Assembly: GCF_029210495.1 (NCBI RefSeq) | Contig: NZ_JARGDK010000010.1 | Span: forward strand, 41,226 to 105,225 | Direction: 5' to 3' | DNA from: Pseudothioclava nitratireducens | Lineage (GTDB): Bacteria > Pseudomonadota > Alphaproteobacteria > Rhodobacterales > Rhodobacteraceae | Length of the DNA: 64,000 bases | Shown here: one piece after another, positions 35,791 through 44,664 of the stretch | Numbering within the stretch: position 1 is the stretch's first letter | Layout of the letters: each line of letters starts with the position of its first letter | Notes under the pieces: model-generated | Told to the model about the DNA's origin: nothing | Seen by the model: the letters and a program-made list of their open reading frames with translations, nothing else | The model's database searches: none | Made by a program: the position numbers and the translations under genes

Positions 35791-37245
35791 TCAGGCGATA
35801 CCGCCGAAGACCATGTTCTTGATCTCGAGGAAATCGTCGCAGCCGTATTTGGAGCCTTCGCGCCCCAGACCCGATTGCTTGATACCCCCGAACGGGCCCA
35901 TCTCGCTTGAGATCAGGCCGGTATTGATGCCGACCATGCCGGTCTCCATTGCCTCACCGACGCGCCATGCACGGGCGAGGTCGCGGGTGTAGAAATAGCC
36001 CGCGAGACCGAACTCCGAGGCATTCGCATGGGCGATGGCTTCGTCCTCGGTGTCGAACTTCACCAAGGGGGCGAGTGGGCCGAAGGTTTCCTCGCTGGCG
36101 ACCTTCATCGACTGGGTGACGCCGGTGAGGATCGTCGGTTCGAAGAAGGTGCGCCCGAGGTTCGAGCGCGTGCCCCCGGCGGCGATTTCGGCCCCCTTGG
36201 AGACCGCATCCGCAATGTGATCCTCGACCTTGGCGACGGCGGCGGTGTTGATCAGCGGGCCGGTGGTGACCCCTTCGCCAAACCCGTCCCCGAGCTTGAG
36301 ATTGCCGAGCGCCACGGCCAGCTTCTCGGCGAAAGCGTCATAGATGCCCGCTTGCACATAGATCCGGTTCGCGCAGACGCAGGTCTGGCCGTTGTTGCGG
36401 AACTTGGCGATCATCGCGCCTTCGACCGCCGCATCCAGATCGGCGTCGTCAAACACGATGAAAGGCGCGTTGCCGCCCAGCTCGAGCGAGAGCTTCTTGA
36501 TCGTGTCCGCGCCCTGTTTCATCAGCAGACGCCCCACGCGGGTCGAGCCGGTGAAGGTGATCTTGGCGACCTTGGGATTGGCGCAAAGCTCCGCCCCCAT
36601 GCCCGCCGCATCCATCCCCGGCAGCACGTTGAGCACGCCCGGCGGCAGGCCCGCGCGTTCGGCCAGAACTGCGATGGCGAGCGCCGAAAGCGGCGTGAAC
36701 TCGGAGGGGCGCGCGACCACCGTGCAGCCGACCGCGAGCGCAGGCGACATCTTGCGGGTCAGCATCGCGTTCGGGAAGTTCCACGGTGTGATCGCGCCGA
36801 CGACGCCCACCGGCTGCTTGATCACCACGAACCGCTTGTCCGATTGCGGGGCGGGGATCACGTCGCCATAGACGCGCTTGGCCTCTTCGGCGAACCATTC
36901 GATGAAGGACGCGCCATAGAGGATCTCTCCGCGCGCCTCGGGCCAGGGTTTGCCCATCTCGGCGGTCAGGATCGTCGCCAGATCATCGGCATGCGCAACC
37001 ATCAGATCGAAAAGGCGGCGCAGCACGATGGAGCGCTCCTTGCCGGGCAGCGCGGCCCAGGCGCGCTTGGCCTCATAGGCGGCGTCGATCGCGCGGGCCA
37101 CGTCTTCCGGACCCAGATCGGTGACTTCGGCGATCACCTCTCCGGTCGCGGGGTTCTCGACGGCAAACTTGCGCGGGACGTCGATCCACTCCCCGTTCAC
37201 ATAGGCGCGAGTTTCCAGCAGGCTCGGGTCTTTCAGGGCGCGCAT
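35791..37245 (-). CDS. gabD: Succinate-semialdehyde dehydrogenase
   Basis: A 484-residue aldehyde dehydrogenase family enzyme, oxidising succinate semialdehyde to succinate. Motifs: ITPWNFPNAMLTRK near residue 153, FTGSTRVGRLLM near residue 230, ELGGNAPFIVFDDADLD near residue 253, and the catalytic Cys in NNGQTCVCANRIYVQ near residue 288, where the CVCANR segment is characteristic of GabD. It overlaps the upstream gabT by one base, completing the GABA-to-succinate route. Confidence 0.94.
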   Translation of the reverse strand: MRALKDPSLLETRAYVNGEWIDVPRKFAVENPATGEVIAEVTDLGPEDVARAIDAAYEAKRAWAALPGKERSIVLRRLFDLMVAHADDLATILTAEMGKPWPEARGEILYGASFIEWFAEEAKRVYGDVIPAPQSDKRFVVIKQPVGVVGAITPWNFPNAMLTRKMSPALAVGCTVVARPSEFTPLSALAIAVLAERAGLPPGVLNVLPGMDAAGMGAELCANPKVAKITFTGSTRVGRLLMKQGADTIKKLSLELGGNAPFIVFDDADLDAAVEGAMIAKFRNNGQTCVCANRIYVQAGIYDAFAEKLAVALGNLKLGDGFGEGVTTGPLINTAAVAKVEDHIADAVSKGAEIAAGGTRSNLGRTFFEPTILTGVTQSMKVASEETFGPLAPLVKFDTEDEAIAHANASEFGLAGYFYTRDLARAWRVGEAMETGMVGINTGLISSEMGPFGGIKQSGLGREGSKYGCDDFLEIKNMVFGGIA

Positions 37246-38519
37246 CAGGCCACCCGTGCGGCCGCGATGGCCTCTTTGAGGATGCCCATCGCCTCATCGA
37301 AAATCTCGTCCTCGATGGTGAGCGGCGCGAGGAAGCGGATCACGTTGCCGTAGACGCCGCAGGTCAGCAGGACGAGCCCGCGCTTGAGCGCCTCTTGGCG
37401 GATGCGATTGGTCAGATCGGGGTTCGGCGCGCCGTCCACGGTCATGAACTCGGCCGCGACCATCATGCCGGGGCCGCGGATCTCGGCCAGCTCGGGCGTG
37501 TTGCCGCGGATATCGGCAAGCACGGATTTGAGCTTCGCGCCCATGGTCTCGGCGCGTGCGCAAAGGTCATGCTCTTCGATCTCGTCGAGCACGGCATTGC
37601 CCGCCGCGATGCCAAGCGGGTTGCCGCCATAGGTGCCGCCCAGACCGCCCGGTGCGGGGGCGTCCATGATCTCCGCGCGACCGGTGAGGGCCGAAATCGG
37701 GAAGCCGCCGCCCAGCCCTTTGGCCATGGTGGTGATATCGGCCGAGACACCGTAATGCTCCATCGCAAAGAGCTTGCCGGTGCGGGCAAATCCGGTCTGG
37801 ACCTCGTCCGCGATCATCACGATGCCATGCTGGTCGCACAGCGCACGCAGGCGGGTGACGAATTCGGCGGGGGCCGGGTAGAAGCCGCCTTCGCCCTGCA
37901 CGGGCTCGAAGATGGCGGCAGCGACGCGGGCCGGGTCGAGATCGGCTTTGAACAGCTTGTCGAGCGCGGCAAACGTGTCATCGACCGACACGCCATGCAG
38001 CGCGCAGGGGTAGGGGACGTGGAACACGTCGGGCATCATCGCGCCGAAGCCCGCCTTGTAGGGGACGACCTTGCCGGTCAGCGTCATGCCCATGAAGGTG
38101 CGCCCGTGGAAGGCACCGCCAAAGGCGATGATCGCCGGGCGGCCGGTATGGGCACGGGCGATCTTGATCGCGTTCTCGACCGCCTCGGCGCCGGTCGTCA
38201 CGAACACGGTTTTCTTGGCGAAATCGCCCGGCACGGCGGTGTTCAGGCGCTCGGCCAGACGCACATAGGGCGCGTAGGGCAGGACTTGGTGGCAGGTATG
38301 CGAGAAGGCGAACATCTGCTCGCTCACGGCCTTCATGATGCGTGGGTTGCAATGCCCGGTATTCACCACCGCGATCCCGGCGGCGAAGTCAATCAGACGG
38401 TTGCCGTCCTCGTCCCAGACTTCGGCGTTTTGGGCGCGGGTGACGAAATGGTCGGTCATGACACCGACACCGCGTGCCATGGCATCGACGCGGCGTTTGG
38501 CGAGTTCAGCATTCGACAT
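37245..38519 (-). CDS. gabT: 4-aminobutyrate aminotransferase
   Basis: A 424-residue class-III PLP aminotransferase, transferring the GABA amino group to 2-oxoglutarate. Features: GVGVMTDHFVTRAQNAEVWDEDG at the N-terminus, TGAEAVENAIKIAR near residue 109, DEVQTGFARTGKLFAMEHYG near residue 240, and the PLP lysine in TTMAKGLGGGFP near residue 269. It precedes gabD on the minus strand and is divergent from an XRE-cupin regulator, its likely controller. Confidence 0.93.
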   Translation of the reverse strand: MSNAELAKRRVDAMARGVGVMTDHFVTRAQNAEVWDEDGNRLIDFAAGIAVVNTGHCNPRIMKAVSEQMFAFSHTCHQVLPYAPYVRLAERLNTAVPGDFAKKTVFVTTGAEAVENAIKIARAHTGRPAIIAFGGAFHGRTFMGMTLTGKVVPYKAGFGAMMPDVFHVPYPCALHGVSVDDTFAALDKLFKADLDPARVAAAIFEPVQGEGGFYPAPAEFVTRLRALCDQHGIVMIADEVQTGFARTGKLFAMEHYGVSADITTMAKGLGGGFPISALTGRAEIMDAPAPGGLGGTYGGNPLGIAAGNAVLDEIEEHDLCARAETMGAKLKSVLADIRGNTPELAEIRGPGMMVAAEFMTVDGAPNPDLTNRIRQEALKRGLVLLTCGVYGNVIRFLAPLTIEDEIFDEAMGILKEAIAAARVA

Positions 38520-38582
38520 CGGGAGAATCCTTTTGATCCGAGGTTTGACAGGATCCTAGGCGGGATTAGGATATCCAAATAG

Positions 38583-38619
38583 GCTGTTTCTTCGAGGCGG
38601 TAAGCTGTTGTATTGCTGT
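38583..38619. repeat. Phased GCTGT direct repeats
   Basis: GCTGT occurs at 38583, 38604 and 38615 in the 126-bp gap between gabT and the XRE-cupin gene. The spacings of 21 and 11 bases are two turns and one turn of the helix. They may be binding sites of the adjacent regulator. Confidence 0.35.
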
Positions 38620-38645
38620 AATCAGTGAACAGGAGTTTGCAGATA

Positions 38646-39218
38646 ATGAACGTCAACAACACCGGGGTGGAAGATCTTGCCCTTGGCCACCGGCTTCGGG
38701 TTCTGCGCGCGCGGGCCGGTCTGTCGCAGCGGGCGCTGGCGAAACGCGTGGGCGTGCCGAACTCGACGATCTCCTTGATCGAGTCGGGGAAGATGAATCC
38801 CTCGGTCGGCGCCTTGCGCAAGATCCTCGACGGAATCCCGGTTCGCATGTCCGAGTTTTTCGCCTTTGAACCCGAGCCCGAGCAGCAGATATTCTATGCC
38901 TCGGACGAGCTGTCCGAGATCGGCAAGGGCGGGCTGTCGCTGCGGCAGGTGGGGGGCAACCTGTTCGGGCGCGCGATGATGATCCTCAAGGAGACCTACC
39001 AGCCCGGCGCCGATACGGGTCGCGTGCTTTATGGCCATGAGGGCGAGGAGGGTGGCATCGTCGTCTCGGGCCGGGTCGAGGTCACCGTGGGCGAGGCGCG
39101 CAAGATCCTCGGGCCGGGTGACGCCTATTACTTCGACAGCCGCACGCCGCACCGGTTCCGCCAGGTCGGCGCGGAGCCTTGCACGGTGATCAGCGCCTGC
39201 ACGCCGCCGACTTTCTGA
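38646..39218 (+). CDS. XRE-cupin transcriptional regulator (PuuR-like)
   Basis: A 190-residue protein: an N-terminal XRE helix-turn-helix (LRVLRARAGLSQRALAKRVGVPNSTISLIESGK near residues 17-50) and a C-terminal cupin sensing domain (around GIVVSGRVEVTVGEARKILGPGDAYYFDS). The layout matches PuuR-type regulators of putrescine and GABA use. It is divergent from gabT-gabD. The ATG at 38646 has a CAGGAG site; GTG 38625 would add seven residues. Ligand is inferred, possibly GABA or a polyamine. Confidence 0.85.
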   Translation: MNVNNTGVEDLALGHRLRVLRARAGLSQRALAKRVGVPNSTISLIESGKMNPSVGALRKILDGIPVRMSEFFAFEPEPEQQIFYASDELSEIGKGGLSLRQVGGNLFGRAMMILKETYQPGADTGRVLYGHEGEEGGIVVSGRVEVTVGEARKILGPGDAYYFDSRTPHRFRQVGAEPCTVISACTPPTF

Positions 39219-39231
39219 CCTGTCTGGAAAG

Positions 39232-39315
39232 TGGTGCGGGTGAAGGGACTCGAACCCCCACGCCAAAGGCGCCAGAACCTAAATCTGGTGCGTCTACCAG
39301 TTCCGCCACACCCGC
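39232..39315 (-). tRNA. tRNA-Leu (anticodon UAG)
   Basis: On the minus strand the acceptor stem GCGGGTG (39315-39309) pairs with CACCCGC (39242-39236), followed by the discriminator A and an encoded CCA (39234-39232). The anticodon stem CCAGA/TCTGG encloses the loop TTTAGGT, giving anticodon TAG, which reads CUA leucine codons. A long variable arm (class II) and the GGTTCGAGTCC T-arm are present. It sits convergent to the XRE-cupin gene. Confidence 0.95.
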
Positions 39316-39489
39316 AACGAGAGGCCTTCTAGCAACGCCTGAGGCGCAAGGAAAGGGGATCGCGCGGGCGCGCGCGGCAAAAACCGAAAAAAGGGTCGCG
39401 CGAACGGATTTTATCTCTTAGACTCAGGCTTATAACCAGAACTGGCCCGAAAGAGGCCGGTCAACAGGCAAGCAGAGCAGGATAACCCG

Positions 39490-40005
39490 ATGGCAAATAT
39501 GACCACGGGGCGCGATGTCGGGGGGACTCCCGGTGCGCGTCATAAGGATCATTCCAATCAGCCCAAGGCGGCACCCGTCCGTATTGCCGGGCTCGCGCAG
39601 GGCACGATTATTCGCACGATGGATGGAGAGTTGCCGGTCGAATTTCTCTCGGTGGGGGACCGGGTGATCACGCGCGGCGGCATGCGCCGGATCGTCGCGC
39701 TCCATGCGCAGGAATTTACCGGGGAGATCGTGCATATCCGCCCGGGTGTGCTGGGCCATGATCGGCCAGAGGCTGCGTTGGTCATCGGCGGCGATACGGA
39801 TGTGCTGTTGCGCGACTGGCGCGCCTTGGCACTGTATGGCGCGGCGGAGGCGATGGTTCCGGCGGCGCGGCTGGTCGATGGGGAGTTCATCACGCGTCGT
39901 CCGGCACATGGGCTGCGGCTGTTCACGCTGTGCTTCGAGCGCGACGAGGTGATCTATGCCGATGGCGTCGAGATTGGCGCGGCGCGGGTGCCTGTAAACG
40001 TTTGA
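39490..40005 (+). CDS. Hint-domain protein lacking the catalytic Cys
   Basis: A 171-residue protein with a Hedgehog/intein (Hint) domain starting near residue 33: GLAQGTIIRTMDGELPVEFLSVGDRVITRGG, continuing with IRPGVLGHDRP and DVLLRDWRAL. Active Hint domains begin with Cys or Ser for self-cleavage; here the position reads Leu-Ala-Gln-Gly, so autoprocessing seems lost. The domain end motif (RPAHGLRLFTLCFERDEVIYADGVE) is kept. Such proteins are numerous in Rhodobacterales, with unknown function. Confidence 0.8.
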   Translation: MANMTTGRDVGGTPGARHKDHSNQPKAAPVRIAGLAQGTIIRTMDGELPVEFLSVGDRVITRGGMRRIVALHAQEFTGEIVHIRPGVLGHDRPEAALVIGGDTDVLLRDWRALALYGAAEAMVPAARLVDGEFITRRPAHGLRLFTLCFERDEVIYADGVEIGAARVPVNV

Positions 40006-40031
40006 CCAAATGAAGGTTTCCGTCGGGGGCG

Positions 40032-40059
40032 GGGGGCTTCGGCCCCCTGCTTTCGTTTT
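40032..40059 (+). terminator. Terminator after the Hint gene
   Basis: GGGGGC (40032-40037), a TTCG tetraloop, GCCCCC (40042-40047), then TGCTTTCGTTTT. The very stable C(TTCG)G hairpin and T-rich tail suggest termination, with nnrD converging just beyond. Confidence 0.7.
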
Positions 40060-40897
40060 AAACGCCGAGCTTGCGGAAGATTTTCGGCAATTCTTCGGGT
40101 AGATCCTCTGCGATGAGACCCGGACCGAAGCTGCGGGCCGCCTCGGCGTGGAGCCAGGCGCCAGAGCAGGCTGCTTCGAACGGGGCGGCGCCGCGCGCCA
40201 GCAGCCCGGTGATGATCCCGGCCAGCACGTCGCCCGAGCCGGCGGTCGCGAGCCACGGGGCCGCGTGCGCACCGGTCGCATCGTGATGGGCGATTTGGCC
40301 AATCTGATCGGCGACGGTCGTGACTGACCCCTTGAGGAGCACCGTGCAGCCGGCCCGGGCGGCGGCGGCGCGTGTGGCTTCGGCCCGATCTTCAAGCGCG
40401 GCCAGGTCGGGGAAGAGGCGGCGGAACTCTCCCATGTGGGGGGTAAGCACGCAACGTGGATGGAGCGCATTGATGAGCCGCTCGGGGTCGTCGGCAAAGG
40501 CGCTGAGCGCATCGGCGTCAAGCACCGTCGCGCGCTGCCCCCAAAGCGCCGCCGGGACCATTTCCTGCGCGCGCGGAAGGCCCAGACCCGGCCCGAGGCA
40601 GAGCGCGTTCAGGCGTGCGTCCTTGAGCATGCCGCGCAGCGCATAGGCGTCAGGCAGGCAATCGAGCATGATCGCGGTGAGCTGCGCCGCGTGTTCGGCC
40701 ATGGCGGGTTTGGGAGCGAGCACGGTCACCAGCCCCGCGCCGACCCGAAGCGCCGCGCGCGCCGCCAGCCGGGCGGCCCCGCCTTTGCCCGGCCCCCCCG
40801 AGAGCACCAGCGCATGACCGTAGTCGTACTTATGCGCCTCGGGTGATTTGGCGAGGAACGCGCGCATCGCGTCGGTCAGCTCGATCTGGCGGGTCAT
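40058..40897 (-). CDS. nnrD: ADP-dependent NAD(P)H-hydrate dehydratase
   Basis: A 279-residue carbohydrate-kinase-like enzyme that dehydrates damaged NADHX/NADPHX. Motifs: VLSGGPGKGGAARLAARAALRVGAG near residues 31-55, LGPGLG near residue 101, and the nucleotide-binding ATAGSGDVLAGIITGLLARG near residues 223-242 with the catalytic Asp. In E. coli this is the C-terminal half of a fused protein; here it is a separate gene 76 bp downstream of the epimerase gene, same strand. Confidence 0.9.
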   Translation of the reverse strand: MTRQIELTDAMRAFLAKSPEAHKYDYGHALVLSGGPGKGGAARLAARAALRVGAGLVTVLAPKPAMAEHAAQLTAIMLDCLPDAYALRGMLKDARLNALCLGPGLGLPRAQEMVPAALWGQRATVLDADALSAFADDPERLINALHPRCVLTPHMGEFRRLFPDLAALEDRAEATRAAAARAGCTVLLKGSVTTVADQIGQIAHHDATGAHAAPWLATAGSGDVLAGIITGLLARGAAPFEAACSGAWLHAEAARSFGPGLIAEDLPEELPKIFRKLGV

Positions 40898-40973
40898 GGA
40901 AGCCTCCGGCGGGGATATTTGGGGCAGCGTGAAGGGTGAAGCCTAGCGCCTGATGGTGAGGATTTGGTGAAGC

Positions 40974-41681
40974 TCAAAGCCCGATATCCTTGACGATCAC
41001 CGTGCCGCAATAGCGCGGGCCGTCGCCTGTCAGGTGACCGGGCTTGGCGGTGTGGAAGGTCACGGTCAGGTCGGCCTTGCAGGCGAGACCTTCCGCCGCG
41101 GGCCAGCGCCCGGCGGGATCGGCCGCAGGCCGCAGGACCGTGCCGGTATCGGCGCAGAGGCCCGAGGGGATGTCGATGGCCACGCAGCTCCGGGCAAGTT
41201 CACCAGAGGAAAGGTGGGTAAAGACAGTGCGGAATTCTTGGGGGAGGGGGCGGGTCAGGCCGATCCCGAAGGCGGCATCGACCAGAAGATCGAAGGGCAA
41301 GGGGGCGAGCGGTTCACAGAAGGCCGGGAAGGAGGCGAGGGGATGGACCGGCCCCAGAACCGACCAGAGATCATGGTTGACCTTTGCATCCGGCGGCAGC
41401 GTGTCCGGGTCTCCGTAGAGAAACACATCCACCTGCCAGCCACGGATATGCAGCAGGCGCGCGACGACAAAACCATCGCCGCCATTATTGCCCGGACCGC
41501 AGATCACGAGCGCTCGCGCGGTCGGGTTGGTGTCGTTGGACGTCCCCAGCCGGCGCTCTGTGATCACGTCGGCCACCGCGCGGCCGGCGCGCTCCATGAG
41601 TTCTAGCCCGGTCACGCGGCCGCTCGCAATGGCGGCCTGTTCAACGGCGCGCATTTGGGCGCTTGTCAGGGTTTGCTGCAT
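40974..41681 (-). CDS. nnrE: NAD(P)H-hydrate epimerase
   Basis: A 235-residue YjeF N-terminal-domain protein that interconverts the R and S epimers of NAD(P)HX so the dehydratase can repair them. The signature VICGPGNNGGDGFVVARLL is near residues 58-76, the N-terminal LTSAQMRAVEQAAIASG is typical, and AIDIPSGLCADTG near residue 168 completes the site. Separate from nnrD rather than fused; both on the minus strand, divergent from glnB. Confidence 0.92.
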   Translation of the reverse strand: MQQTLTSAQMRAVEQAAIASGRVTGLELMERAGRAVADVITERRLGTSNDTNPTARALVICGPGNNGGDGFVVARLLHIRGWQVDVFLYGDPDTLPPDAKVNHDLWSVLGPVHPLASFPAFCEPLAPLPFDLLVDAAFGIGLTRPLPQEFRTVFTHLSSGELARSCVAIDIPSGLCADTGTVLRPAADPAGRWPAAEGLACKADLTVTFHTAKPGHLTGDGPRYCGTVIVKDIGL

Positions 41682-41787
41682 TTCCGTGCCGAATTTGTTT
41701 TCAAACTGCCCGCGATACGTGCTAACTGCACAAAAAATAGGCGCAATGCTTGGAATCCAAGGCCCGTGCCACGATGCGTCAGCCTAG

Positions 41788-42192
<405 letters not shown>

Positions 42193-42254
42193 GTTTGAAC
42201 CGAATTCCGGCCTTTGGCCTGAACACCCACGCTCCAAGGAAAGGGTAACTGAAT

Positions 42255-43664
42255 ATGAGCGACGTTAAAAATGCTCTCAAGCTGATGAAGGACGAGGAAG
42301 TCGAATACGTTGACGTTCGCTTCACCGACCCGCGCGGCAAGCTCCAGCACGTGACGCTGATCAATACCGAAGTGAACGAAGATTTCTTCGAAGAAGGCTT
42401 CATGTTCGACGGTTCGTCCATCGCCGGCTGGAAGTCCATCGACCAGTCCGACATGAAACTGATCCCGGACGCGTCGTCGGTCTATATCGACCCCTTCTAC
42501 GCTGAAAAAACCATGTGCGTGCACTGCTCGGTCGTCGAACCCGACACCGGCGAAGCCTATGACCGCGACCCCCGCGGCACCGCACAGAAAGCCGAAGCCT
42601 ACCTGAAGGCCTCGGGCATCGGCGATACCGCCTTCTTCGGCCCGGAAGCTGAATTCTTCCTGTTCGACGACGTGCGCTTCTCGGTCTCGATGAACAAGGT
42701 CTCCTACGAGGTTGACGCGATCGACGGCGCCTGGAACTCGGACACCAAGTACGAGATGGGCAACATGGGCCACCGCCCGGGCATCAAGGGCGGCTACTTC
42801 CCGGTCAACCCGATCGACGACGCTCAGGACCTGCGCGGCGAGATGCTCTCCACCATGAAGCGCATGGGTATGCGCGTCGACAAGCACCACCACGAAGTGG
42901 CATCGTGCCAGCACGAGCTGGGCATGATCTTCGGTGGTCTGACCGAGCAAGCCGACAACATCCAGAAGTACAAATACGTGATCCACAACGTGGCGCACGC
43001 CTACGGCAAATCGGCGACCTTCATGCCGAAGCCGATCGCGGGCGACAACGGCACCGGCATGCACGTCAACATGTCGATCTGGAAAGACGGCAAGCCGCTC
43101 TTCGCGGGCGACAAATATGCTGACCTGTCGCAAGAGGCGCTGTATTTCATCGGCGGCATCCTCAAGCACGCCAAGGCGCTGAACGCGATCACCAACCCGG
43201 CGACCAACTCCTACAAGCGTCTGATCCCGGGCTTCGAAGCTCCGGTTCTGCGCGCCTACTCGGCCCGCAACCGCTCGGGCTGCGTGCGTATTCCGTGGGC
43301 CGAGTCGCCCAAGGCGAAACGCGTCGAAGCGCGCTTCCCCGATCCGGCGGCAAACCCCTACCTCGCTTTCGCGGCCCTGCTGATGGCTGGTCTCGACGGT
43401 ATCAAGAACAAGATCGATCCGGGCCCGGCTTCGGACAAAGACCTCTACGATCTGCCGCCGGAAGAACTGGCGTCGATCCCGACGGTCTGCGGCTCGCTGC
43501 GTGAAGCGCTCGAGGCACTGGAAGCCGATCACGACTTCCTGCTGCAAGGCGACGTGTTCACCAAAGGCCAGCTCGAGGGTTACATGGCGCTCAAATGGGA
43601 AGAGGTCTATGCCTATGAGCACACCCCGCACCCGGTCGAGTACAAGATGTACTACTCCTGCTAA
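42255..43664 (+). CDS. glnA: Glutamine synthetase type I
   Basis: A 469-residue class I-beta glutamine synthetase, making glutamine from glutamate, ammonia and ATP. Motifs: the latch region [11 protein letters not shown] near residues 49-59, [13 protein letters not shown] near residues 129-141, the ATP site [18 protein letters not shown] near residues 257-274, and the adenylylation loop NLYDLPP-like [10 protein letters not shown] near residue 395 with its Tyr. It follows glnB and ends at a strong terminator. Codon use is visibly optimised, as for a highly expressed gene. Confidence 0.97.
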   Translation: MSDVKNALKLMKDEEVEYVDVRFTDPRGKLQHVTLINTEVNEDFFEEGFMFDGSSIAGWKSIDQSDMKLIPDASSVYIDPFYAEKTMCVHCSVVEPDTGEAYDRDPRGTAQKAEAYLKASGIGDTAFFGPEAEFFLFDDVRFSVSMNKVSYEVDAIDGAWNSDTKYEMGNMGHRPGIKGGYFPVNPIDDAQDLRGEMLSTMKRMGMRVDKHHHEVASCQHELGMIFGGLTEQADNIQKYKYVIHNVAHAYGKSATFMPKPIAGDNGTGMHVNMSIWKDGKPLFAGDKYADLSQEALYFIGGILKHAKALNAITNPATNSYKRLIPGFEAPVLRAYSARNRSGCVRIPWAESPKAKRVEARFPDPAANPYLAFAALLMAGLDGIKNKIDPGPASDKDLYDLPPEELASIPTVCGSLREALEALEADHDFLLQGDVFTKGQLEGYMALKWEEVYAYEHTPHPVEYKMYYSC

Positions 43665-43681
43665 TCCCTTGGGATTTCTGG

Positions 43682-43708
43682 AAAAGGGCGCCTTCGGGCG
43701 CCCTTTTT
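43682..43708 (+). terminator. Terminator after glnA
   Basis: GGGCGCC (43686-43692), TTCG loop, GGCGCCC (43697-43703), TTTTT. Preceding A-tract pairs with the T-run. Textbook intrinsic terminator. Confidence 0.9.
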
Positions 43709-43839
43709 GTTTTGGTTCTCCTGTCCGGTCTCTTGGCCCGGCTCTCGGGGCTGGAGGCTGCGGGACTCGACAGCGCGCCCGTGGAGCGGGCAGGATCGGA
43801 TGTCCGTCAGGTTTCGGGATATCGCAGAGGGGGGTAAGC

Positions 43840-44538
43840 GTGCGTAAGAGTATGGTGGCGGTGCTTGTCGTCGTGCTGGGTCTGGGCGTCGGCGCCTATT
43901 GGGGGCTGCACCTTCTGTCCGGCCTGATCCCCGGACATACCGCATCGCGTTCAGAGGGCGCTGCGGACGACTTCGCCAGGCGCACCTCCGGGATGGTTCG
44001 GGCCATTATCGACGCAGATATGAGCCAGACCGAAATACCGATAGTCACCGCTGAGGACGGGGTGCCGACTCATGTGTTTTGGGGGGCCACCGCTGCAACC
44101 GAGGCGGGTGCCTGTGTCGTGAATATGCGTGATGCGTATTTTAGCGCGAGCGTTGCGTTGAAGGATCGCTCGGGCGTGCGCTATCAACTCCCTTCGGACA
44201 TGTATGGTTGTGACGATTTCGCCGTTGTCTATCCGCCTGCGGTGCCAGAGAGGTTCGTGGCTTGGGGGATGCTGGGGCGCGATGTCCGGCATCCGTGTCG
44301 CCCGACGATCAGCGCGGGGGCGGTGACGCAGGACGACGCCGGTCGGTTCTCACGCGATCTGAGCGTTGCGACCGTCTATCGCTTGGCCACGGCTGAGGCC
44401 CTGGCCGAGAGGATTTCGCTTGGTGTCGGTCCGGAACATATTGCGTTCGAGCCGTTGCAAACGCTTCAATGCGATGGGTTCAACCTGCTTCAGCTAAAGG
44501 CGACGGCGAGTTCCTGGCCGCCGGAGGGGCGGGATTAG
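43840..44538 (+). CDS. Hypothetical exported or membrane-anchored protein
   Basis: A 232-residue protein I do not recognise. A GTG start at 43840 behind AGAGGGGGG is used; ATG at 43852 is an alternative. Residues 5-30 form one hydrophobic helix (MVAVLVVVLGLGVGAYWG), so the rest is probably periplasmic. The soluble part has four cysteines (in GACVVN, YGCDDF, RHPCRP and LQCDGF), which could form two disulfides. Codon use is less GC3-extreme than its neighbours. It lies alone between the glnA terminator and yceI. Confidence 0.65.
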   Translation: MRKSMVAVLVVVLGLGVGAYWGLHLLSGLIPGHTASRSEGAADDFARRTSGMVRAIIDADMSQTEIPIVTAEDGVPTHVFWGATAATEAGACVVNMRDAYFSASVALKDRSGVRYQLPSDMYGCDDFAVVYPPAVPERFVAWGMLGRDVRHPCRPTISAGAVTQDDAGRFSRDLSVATVYRLATAEALAERISLGVGPEHIAFEPLQTLQCDGFNLLQLKATASSWPPEGRD

Positions 44539-44559
44539 CGCGGCGGTGTCATGTCGGTT

Positions 44560-44583
44560 GTTCTGCGCGCGGGCGCGCAGAAC
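44560..44583. repeat. 11-bp inverted repeat upstream of yceI
   Basis: GTTCTGCGCGC (44560-44570) and GCGCGCAGAAC (44573-44583) are perfect complements separated by GG. It follows the hypothetical gene by 21 bases. No T-run, so it may be an operator or a weak terminator. Confidence 0.45.
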
Positions 44584-44626
44584 CTGTTGGATCATGTGGA
44601 ATTGAGCCAAGATGCGGATCGACTAG

Positions 44627-44655
44627 CTTTGGAGGGTATTTGCAATCCTCCAAAG
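44627..44655 (+). promoter_or_regulatory. Hairpin overlapping the yceI ribosome-binding site
   Basis: CTTTGGAGG (44627-44635) pairs perfectly with CCTCCAAAG (44647-44655) across an 11-base loop. The last bases of the stem are the first part of the AAAGGAG Shine-Dalgarno (44652-44658), seven to ten bases before the yceI ATG at 44665. If transcribed, it would partly hide the site. Confidence 0.5.
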
Positions 44656-44664
44656 GAGCTTTCC

